From an uncultured Prevotellaceae bacterium (lineage in GTDB: Bacteria; Bacteroidota; Bacteroidia; Bacteroidales; Muribaculaceae), in the NCBI GenBank assembly GCA_947165485.1, contig CAMVAP010000030.1:1-37521 (forward strand): a stretch of DNA of 37,521 nucleotides. The letters are read 5' to 3'. Positions 31,872 to 37,521 of this stretch are shown here, in pieces. The translations under genes were made by a program, and so were the position numbers. The notes below the pieces were generated by a model. It was given only the letters and a program-made list of their open reading frames with translations, was not told the DNA's origin and made no database searches. Each line of letters opens with the position of its first letter. Position 1 is the stretch's first letter.

Positions 31872-33542
31872 ATGATTAAGCATCTGCACATTTCTAACTA
31901 TGCACTCATCGACAAGCTCGACATCGGGTTTGCCGATGGTTTAACAATTATAACAGGTGAGACAGGAGCCGGCAAGTCCATTATCTTGGGAGCCTTGTCG
32001 CTGATACTGGGAGAGCGGGCCGACACAAAGGCCATCCGTGACACCCAGAGCAAGACCATCGTTGAGGCGACGTTTGACATCGACGGTTACCAGCTGGAGC
32101 GCTTCTTTGTTGATAACGATATCGACTGGGACGAGCATGAGTGCCTACTGAGGCGCGAGCTGTCACCCAGCGGGCGGTCGCGTGCATTTATCAATGACAC
32201 GCCCGTAGCCCTTACCGTATTGCGCGACTTGAGCACCCGCCTGCTCGACATCCATTCCCAGCACAGCAACATGCTGTTGTCACATCCAGCATTCCAGCTC
32301 TCTATACTGGATAGCATTGCCAACAATAACCCATTGCTGGTTCGATACCATGCAGCCTTCAACGAGTACAGGGAAGCGGTCAGACAACTCGACATGACAC
32401 GTCAGGCCATCGAGCAGATGCGGCAAAACGAGGATTATATCCGTTTCCAGCTCGATCAACTCCAAGCCCTTCAACTCAAGCCCAATGAGGATGAGGAACT
32501 TGAAGCACTCCAGAGCAAACTCAGCAACATTACCGAGATCAAAGAGGCTCTATGGACTGTTGAGCACGAACTGGATGGCGAGGAGAACAGCATACTGGAG
32601 CGCCTCACGACTGTGACTCAACGGCTGGAAGAGACCGAGAGGAACCTTGATGACGTTGAGGGGATGGCCGCCAGGGTGCGCACCGCACTGATCGACCTCA
32701 AGGACATATCGCATAGCGTTAATTCTATCGTGGACACGCTCAATGACGATCCGGCCCAACTGGCTCGTGTGGACGAGCGTCTTAACGACATCTACAGCCT
32801 GCAACGCAAGCACAACGCCCAGGATGTCAACCAGTTGATTGAAATCCAGCACAATTATGAGCGTCAACTGGGCGAAATCGAGCACAATGATGAAATTGTC
32901 GAGCAACTGAACACGCGAGTAGCCGCTACACAAGCCATAGCACAAGATCTGGCATCCCAATTGTCGGTTAAGCGACATGAAGCAGCCAAGCGTTTTGGCA
33001 AGGAACTCTTGTCACTGGCCACGCCGTTGGGCATGAAGAATATAGCATTTGACGTTGCATTTGACTCTATCGAGCTATCGTCGAGTGGCACCGATTCAGT
33101 CGAGTTTATGATGGCATTCAACAAGAATCAACGTCCCATGCCCGTCAAGGAAACAGCCTCGGGTGGTGAGATTTCACGTGTGATGCTGTGCATCAAGACT
33201 ATAATCGCCCGTCACATGAAGTTGCCCAGCATCATCTTTGACGAGGTGGATACAGGCGTCAGCGGTGACGTAGCCAACATGATAGGCGAAATGATGGCCG
33301 ACATCTCCCACAGTATCCAAGTGATCGCCATCACCCACCTGCCCCAAGTGGCAGCCAACGGCGAGCATCACCTGCGCGTGTACAAGACCGACACCGAGAC
33401 CGAGACCCTCACCCAAGTCAAGGCGCTGAACGAGGAAGAGCACATCCTCGAGATCGCGCGTATGTTAAGCGGCAAGGACTTGAACCAAGCCGCAATCGAT
33501 AACGCTAAATCACTCATCAAACACCAACAACATCATGATTGA
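31872..33542 (+). CDS. recN: DNA repair protein RecN
   Basis: SMC-like ATPase of 556 residues that acts in double-strand break repair. The N-terminal head has Walker A TGETGAGKSIILGAL (about 29-43); a long coiled coil covers about 155-375; the C-terminal head has the signature ETASGGEISRVMLCIK, Walker B IIFDEVDTGVSG and the final ITHLPQVAA. It overlaps rlmB by 8 bases. No separate promoter is seen, so it is likely expressed with dnaN-coaBC. Confidence 0.96.
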   Translation: MIKHLHISNYALIDKLDIGFADGLTIITGETGAGKSIILGALSLILGERADTKAIRDTQSKTIVEATFDIDGYQLERFFVDNDIDWDEHECLLRRELSPSGRSRAFINDTPVALTVLRDLSTRLLDIHSQHSNMLLSHPAFQLSILDSIANNNPLLVRYHAAFNEYREAVRQLDMTRQAIEQMRQNEDYIRFQLDQLQALQLKPNEDEELEALQSKLSNITEIKEALWTVEHELDGEENSILERLTTVTQRLEETERNLDDVEGMAARVRTALIDLKDISHSVNSIVDTLNDDPAQLARVDERLNDIYSLQRKHNAQDVNQLIEIQHNYERQLGEIEHNDEIVEQLNTRVAATQAIAQDLASQLSVKRHEAAKRFGKELLSLATPLGMKNIAFDVAFDSIELSSSGTDSVEFMMAFNKNQRPMPVKETASGGEISRVMLCIKTIIARHMKLPSIIFDEVDTGVSGDVANMIGEMMADISHSIQVIAITHLPQVAANGEHHLRVYKTDTETETLTQVKALNEEEHILEIARMLSGKDLNQAAIDNAKSLIKHQQHHD

Positions 33543-34293
33543 CAAGACCCAATACATCTATGGCATCCATGCCGTGCTTGAAGCCCTGGAAGCGTGCAAG
33601 GACATTGATAAGATTTTCTTGAGCAAAACCATGAGCGACGAAACCGCCAAGGAAATCTCTGATCGCGCGAGGGCATTGCGAGTGCCTGTGCAACGAGTAC
33701 CTGTGCAGAAGATCGACCGTATCACCCGCCGCAACCATCAAGGTGTGCTAGCCATGATGGCCGCTGTTACCTATTACCGCGTTGAGGACCTGGTGCCGCA
33801 GCTGTTTGACGCTGGCGAGAACCCGTTCTTGGTCGTTCTTGACGGCGTGACCGACGTGCGCAACTTTGGTGCCGTAGCCCGCACCTGCGAGTGCGCCGGC
33901 GTGAGTGCAATCGTGATACCCGACCGCGAGAGCGTGAGTGTCAATGCCGATGCTGTCAAGACCTCGGCAGGCGCGCTCAATCACCTGCCCGTGTGCCGTG
34001 AGCACAACCTGGTAAATGCGGTGAAACTGCTACGCAACAGCGGTTTTAAAATCGTGGGTACCAGCGACAAGCAACAAACGCCCTACACCGCAGCCGATTA
34101 CACCGGTCCTGTTGCCATCGTCCTGGGTGCCGAGGATAAAGGCATTTCCCCTGAAATCATGAAATTGTGTGACACCCAAGTGCTCATTCCCGAGTTTGGC
34201 CACATCAATTCATTGAATGTGTCGGTGGCTGGCGGCATCATGATCTATGAAGTCGTGCGTCAACGCCTCAACGACAACCAGAAAGTGGATTAA
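33535..34293 (+). CDS. rlmB: 23S rRNA 2'-O-methyltransferase (RlmB/TrmH family)
   Basis: SPOUT-fold methyltransferase of 252 residues. The N-terminal substrate-binding domain starts YIYGIHAVLEALEA, typical of RlmB. SPOUT motifs are VRNFGAVART (motif 1), LGAEDKGIS (motif 2) and SLNVSVAGGIMIYE (motif 3), with the catalytic Arg and the knot residues present. RlmB methylates G2251 in 23S rRNA; a different position or tRNA target cannot be excluded. It overlaps the end of recN by 8 bases. Confidence 0.9.
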   Translation: MIDKTQYIYGIHAVLEALEACKDIDKIFLSKTMSDETAKEISDRARALRVPVQRVPVQKIDRITRRNHQGVLAMMAAVTYYRVEDLVPQLFDAGENPFLVVLDGVTDVRNFGAVARTCECAGVSAIVIPDRESVSVNADAVKTSAGALNHLPVCREHNLVNAVKLLRNSGFKIVGTSDKQQTPYTAADYTGPVAIVLGAEDKGISPEIMKLCDTQVLIPEFGHINSLNVSVAGGIMIYEVVRQRLNDNQKVD

Positions 34294-34305
34294 ACCGCTA
34301 TTTAC

Positions 34306-34336
34306 TTGTGTGCACCACCTTTTTTCGCTATCTTTG
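34306..34336 (+). promoter_or_regulatory. promoter of nusB
   Basis: TTG (34306-34308), 20-base spacer and TATCTTTG (34329-34336) match the Bacteroidota consensus; the nusB ATG lies 21 bases downstream. Confidence 0.75.
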
Positions 34337-34356
34337 CAAGTTCAAAAAATCACACT

Positions 34357-35289
34357 ATGATCAATCGAGTATTAATTAGAACAAAAGTCGTACAGAATCT
34401 GTACTCCTATATGCTGACGCGTCCCGAGTGCACCCTTGCCAAAGCGCTCAAGGATTTAGCGACATGTCTTGATAAGACCTACGAGCTGTATCACTACCTG
34501 ATGCGGTTGCCTGTTGAGTTGACCCACATCCAGGAGATGCGCATCGATGAGGCCCGCAACAAGTACATGCCCACCCAGGAGGAGCTCAATCCCAACATGA
34601 AGTTTGTCAACAACCGTCTTGTGGCAGCGCTAGCCAACAACGAACAGTTGCAGGAGTTTGCTCAGGAACACACGGTAACGTGGAACGATGACCCGATCTT
34701 TGAGCGCTTGATGCTCGACAAGGTCATCAAGAGCGACCTGTATAATGATTACATGGCCGATGATGAGGACAGCATGACAGCCGATAGCCTGCTGTGGCAA
34801 CAGCTTATCAAGCAGGTCATCTTGCCCGACGAGAACATGGCCGATGCCATTGAACAGCGTTCCCTGTTCTGGACCGAGGACGACATGGACCTGATGGGCC
34901 AGTTTGTCTGCAAGACATTCCGTCGCCTGGCCGAGGGTGATGAAGATGCTATCATGCCCATGTTTAAGGACGAGGAGGACAACGACTTCGGTAAAGAACT
35001 GTTCACAGCGACAGTGACTTTAATGCCCGAGAGCAACGCCCTCATTGATGACTTGATTCTGGACAGCCGATGGGACAAGGACCGCATCGTGCTCATGGAC
35101 CGCATCATCATGTGTGCCGCAATTGCCGAGTTGCGCACATTTGACAAGATTCCCACCGCTGTAACGCTCAACGAGTACATTGAGCTGGCCAAGAACTTCA
35201 GCACAGCCGCTAGCGGTAAGTTTGTCAACGGCATTCTCAATAACGCCGTGAAGCGCCTACGCAAGGACGGGCTTGTCCTCAAGCCTTAA
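34357..35289 (+). CDS. nusB: transcription antitermination protein NusB
   Basis: 310 residues. The start at 34357 (MINRVLIRTKVVQ) follows the promoter; the frame is open 17 residues further upstream but runs across the promoter itself. The NusB fold is in the C-terminal third (about 200-305): WDKDRIVLMDRIIMCAAIAEL and FVNGILNNAVKRL. The N-terminal 190 residues are a long helical extension that E. coli NusB (139 residues) lacks; this long form is usual for Bacteroidota as far as I recall. NusB binds boxA RNA with S10 in rRNA antitermination. First of a five-gene set nusB-yajC-ybbR-coaE-DUF5606. Confidence 0.92.
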   Translation: MINRVLIRTKVVQNLYSYMLTRPECTLAKALKDLATCLDKTYELYHYLMRLPVELTHIQEMRIDEARNKYMPTQEELNPNMKFVNNRLVAALANNEQLQEFAQEHTVTWNDDPIFERLMLDKVIKSDLYNDYMADDEDSMTADSLLWQQLIKQVILPDENMADAIEQRSLFWTEDDMDLMGQFVCKTFRRLAEGDEDAIMPMFKDEEDNDFGKELFTATVTLMPESNALIDDLILDSRWDKDRIVLMDRIIMCAAIAELRTFDKIPTAVTLNEYIELAKNFSTAASGKFVNGILNNAVKRLRKDGLVLKP

Positions 35290-35354
35290 GGGACAAGTTT
35301 TCCTCACTTAAAAAATCACATTATTATATTAATATATAACCAACAAAAGTCATT

Positions 35355-35672
35355 ATGCTTAACTCAATCTTATTGCAAGCCGCAGGCTCAGCCGCTGGTT
35401 CAGGCTGGAGCAGCATGATCATGATTATAGCCCTGATTGCTATTTTCTATTTCTTTATTATGTATCCCCAGCAGAAGAAGCAGAAGAAGATCAACTCCTT
35501 CCGTGAAAGCCTGCAGAAAGGTGATAAAGTAATGACCGCTGGAGGCATCTATGGCCGCATCCGCGAAATTAAGGACAATTACGTCATGCTGGAAATCGAC
35601 AACAACGTAACCATCAGGATTGATAAGAATTCCATCTATCAGTCGATGCAGGACGTTGCCGAGACCAAGTAA
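35355..35672 (+). CDS. yajC: Sec translocase accessory subunit YajC
   Basis: 105 residues. One TM segment (about 20-39, SSMIMIIALIAIFYFFIMYP) is followed by the family signature QQKKQKKINSFRESLQKGDKV and the small KOW-like domain GGIYGRIREI. YajC associates with SecDF and SecYEG. It lies 65 bases after nusB and 62 before the YbbR-like gene. Confidence 0.95.
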   Translation: MLNSILLQAAGSAAGSGWSSMIMIIALIAIFYFFIMYPQQKKQKKINSFRESLQKGDKVMTAGGIYGRIREIKDNYVMLEIDNNVTIRIDKNSIYQSMQDVAETK

Positions 35673-35734
35673 TTTAACACCGACCACATCAACCATCACC
35701 TCAACCCGATGCAGTGTGAGCATCGGTCAAAGAC

Positions 35735-36694
35735 ATGAAGATTTGGGACCAGATAAAAGCCAAATTTCAGGAGTCACCTCGCATGAGGTCGATTCTCCTG
35801 TATTTGTCGTTTGTCGTTATCTCGGCGGTTTTCTGGGGTTTCTTGACATTTAACAGTGACGTACAACTTGACATAGAAGTGCCTGTCGAGATGAGTTTGC
35901 CCAGCAATGTGCACATGCTCGGCAAGGTACCCGACACGTTGTCAGTCACTGTCAAGGATCGCGGTTACCGTTTTTTCTCCTATCTCTTCCACAAGACGCC
36001 CAAGCTCACCTTGCGATTCTCGGATTACAGCGACGGCAACAGCACATTCAAGATAGATCAGAGCCACTTGAGGAAAGCGCTCACAACAGTACTCAATAAA
36101 CATGCCACCATCGTGAGCGTCCTTCCCGAAGCGATCAACATCAGGTTCACCGACTTGCCTGGTAAGAAAGTGCCCGTCAAAGCCGATATTCTGGTGGAGC
36201 CGCGCGATGACTATGCCTTGTATGGAGCCCTCATCCAGAGTCACGACTCGGTGCTCGTGTTCAGCGATGCCAAGACCCTGAACGAGATCAATGAGGTTTA
36301 CACCCATCACGTTGAGGAAAGGGAACTGACCGACACCTTGCGGCGCAAGGTGGGTATCGCTCCCATTAATGGTGCCGTGATAGAGCCCCGCACTATTGAC
36401 ATCATGGTGCCCATCGAGAAACTCGTTTCTCAAACAAGGACCATCAAAATCGCTGTGCGCAATGCCCCTCGTGATGTCAAGATGCTTCTCTTCCCGAGCG
36501 ATGTCCAAGTGAGCTATCGTTCCCCTCAGAGCCGTATCAGCGACAAGGCCGACATTACCGCTGTTGTCGATTACAACGCGATCACCTTTGACGGTTCCAA
36601 CAAGGTTAAAGTCATGATTGGAGAAATGCCCGCAGCCTATCAGGACGTGCATTTCTCACACGATAGCGTGGAGTATATCATCGAGAAGCACTAG
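35735..36694 (+). CDS. YbbR-like domain protein
   Basis: 319 residues. A single TM anchor near the N-terminus (about 18-37, SILLYLSFVVISAVFWGFLT) is followed by an extracytoplasmic region with repeated YbbR-like beta units, each with a PDTLSVTVKDRG or LPGKKVPVKADI type strand pattern. In Gram-positives the relative CdaR regulates a diadenylate cyclase; there is no cyclase gene here. The position between yajC and coaE is the usual one in Bacteroidota. The true function is unknown. Confidence 0.82.
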   Translation: MKIWDQIKAKFQESPRMRSILLYLSFVVISAVFWGFLTFNSDVQLDIEVPVEMSLPSNVHMLGKVPDTLSVTVKDRGYRFFSYLFHKTPKLTLRFSDYSDGNSTFKIDQSHLRKALTTVLNKHATIVSVLPEAINIRFTDLPGKKVPVKADILVEPRDDYALYGALIQSHDSVLVFSDAKTLNEINEVYTHHVEERELTDTLRRKVGIAPINGAVIEPRTIDIMVPIEKLVSQTRTIKIAVRNAPRDVKMLLFPSDVQVSYRSPQSRISDKADITAVVDYNAITFDGSNKVKVMIGEMPAAYQDVHFSHDSVEYIIEKH

Positions 36695-36701
36695 GCACCG
36701 C

Positions 36702-37298
36702 ATGAAACTCATCGCTATCACAGGAGGAATTGGCAGCGGCAAGAGCGTGGTGGCGCGCATTGTCAAGGTCATGGGCTTTCAAGTCTATGACTGTGATACA
36801 CGTGCCAGGAGCCTCATGACCGATAGCGAGGACGTGCGTCGGTTGCTGACCGACGCTTTTGGCAGCGAGACTTACCATCCTGATGGCACGTTGAATCGTC
36901 AACACTTGAGCAAGGTTGCCTTTGGTAACGCGCAGGCCTTGAACCGTCTCAACGCAATTGTGCATCCGGCTACAGCCAGTGACCTGATGCGATGGGCTGA
37001 CGGCAGGAAGACCCAAGGCGACAAGGTGGCATTTGTCGAGACGGCGCTACTGCGCACATCAGGACTTGACAAGATGGTGGATGAGGTGTGGCACGTTACA
37101 GCACCACAAGACGTGCGCATCGACCGTGTCCAGGCCCGCAGTGGCCTCACGGCACAACAAGTGCTGGATCGCATGGCATCTCAACGTGACGAGGAACTCA
37201 TTGCTCCTGGAGAGCAGGCCATTGTCAATGACAATACTACGGCCCTGCTGCCACAAGTCATGCAACTTCTTTCCACAACCCAGACTAAGGTCTATTAA
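36702..37298 (+). CDS. coaE: dephospho-CoA kinase
   Basis: Last step of coenzyme A synthesis: phosphorylates the ribose 3'-OH of dephospho-CoA. 198 residues. The start is the ATG at 36702 (MKLIAITGGIGSGKS) with P-loop at residues 8-15; the frame is open 28 residues upstream but overlaps the YbbR-like gene. YDCDTRARSLM gives the conserved Asp, and the C-terminal part has the usual ALLRTSGLDKMVDEVWHV and RVQARSGL segments. It lies 7 bases after the YbbR-like gene. Confidence 0.95.
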   Translation: MKLIAITGGIGSGKSVVARIVKVMGFQVYDCDTRARSLMTDSEDVRRLLTDAFGSETYHPDGTLNRQHLSKVAFGNAQALNRLNAIVHPATASDLMRWADGRKTQGDKVAFVETALLRTSGLDKMVDEVWHVTAPQDVRIDRVQARSGLTAQQVLDRMASQRDEELIAPGEQAIVNDNTTALLPQVMQLLSTTQTKVY

Positions 37299-37345
37299 CA
37301 ATCTAACAAGATCAAAACTCACTACTAAAAATTTATAAACCAATT

Positions 37346-37521
37346 ATGCTGAAGAAAATTTTATCAATCTCGGGGCGTCCCGGACTTTACAAACTCGTTT
37401 CATACGGAAATAATAAACTTATTGTCGAGGGCCTCACCGACGGTCGCCGTTTCCCCGTCCACTCACGCGAGCGCGTGATGTCGCTGGGTGACATTTCCAT
37501 TTTCACGACCAGCGAGGACAT
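37346..37521 (+). CDS. DUF5606 protein, cut by the window end
   Basis: Only the first 58 residues are visible, MLKKILSISGRPGLYKLVS and then GLTDGRRFPVHSRERVMSL. This matches the start of DUF5606, a small Bacteroidota family of unknown function often placed after coaE. The remainder is outside the window. It is not broken within what can be seen. Confidence 0.8.
   Translation, partial: MLKKILSISGRPGLYKLVSYGNNKLIVEGLTDGRRFPVHSRERVMSLGDISIFTTSED

Overview
The window is chromosomal DNA from a member of the order Bacteroidales (phylum Bacteroidota). The signs are promoters of the TAnnTTTG type in front of many genes, several protein families largely restricted to this phylum (DUF4835/PorD, DUF5063, DUF5606), a ribosomal protein S16 with a long acidic/basic Ala-rich tail, and lipoproteins with an acidic stretch after the lipobox Cys. 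The roughly 50% GC look and gene content would suit Muribaculaceae or Prevotellaceae, but the family is an inference.

Layout. 1-271: gene-free, stacked hairpins and imperfect direct repeats. 272-4309: a secreted metallophosphoesterase with a beta-propeller (minus), a divergent LolC/E-type permease, tRNA-Gln(CTG) and rpsP. 4394-12610: a seven-gene minus-strand surface-glycan operon, transcribed from a promoter at about 12650 in the order polyprenyl-type glycosyltransferase, KdsC-like phosphatase, Wzx-like flippase, GalE, small membrane protein, LicD phosphotransferase, and a 943-residue fusion of a LicC/PntC-like nucleotidyltransferase, a CobD/HisC-like PLP enzyme and an opine-dehydrogenase-like domain. 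12814-20224: plus-strand housekeeping genes (yicC, gmk, nadD, DUF5063, M18 aminopeptidase, Uup-like ABC-F ATPase, umuC). 20305-23182: an AT-richer accessory stretch with a SIMPL protein, a 548-base gap holding a long rod-like RNA-type hairpin, two small lipoproteins and a YoeB/YefM toxin-antitoxin pair. 23305-27484: a COG2509 flavoprotein, a HAD phosphatase, a Fur-family regulator and a DUF1015 protein. 27747-37521: plus-strand core genes (dnaN, a DnaQ-like exonuclease, coaBC, DUF4835, recN, rlmB, then nusB, yajC, ybbR-like, coaE and a truncated DUF5606 gene).

How genes fit together. The glycan operon is the best candidate for something undescribed. One polypeptide appears to carry enzymes to make an amino-alcohol phosphate, possibly N-alkylate it with a keto acid, and activate it as a CDP derivative; the neighbouring LicD would transfer it to a glycan that the other genes build and flip. 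No phosphonate-synthesis gene is present, which argues against a simple aminoethylphosphonate pathway. Other points for a second look are the rod-like RNA candidate at 21250-21421, a pair of related long palindromes that each sit between converging genes, TTAGGCT heptamer repeats, a TGTACA operator lying on the toxin-antitoxin promoter, and a CoaBC protein that lacks the Cys and Asn expected in its decarboxylase half.
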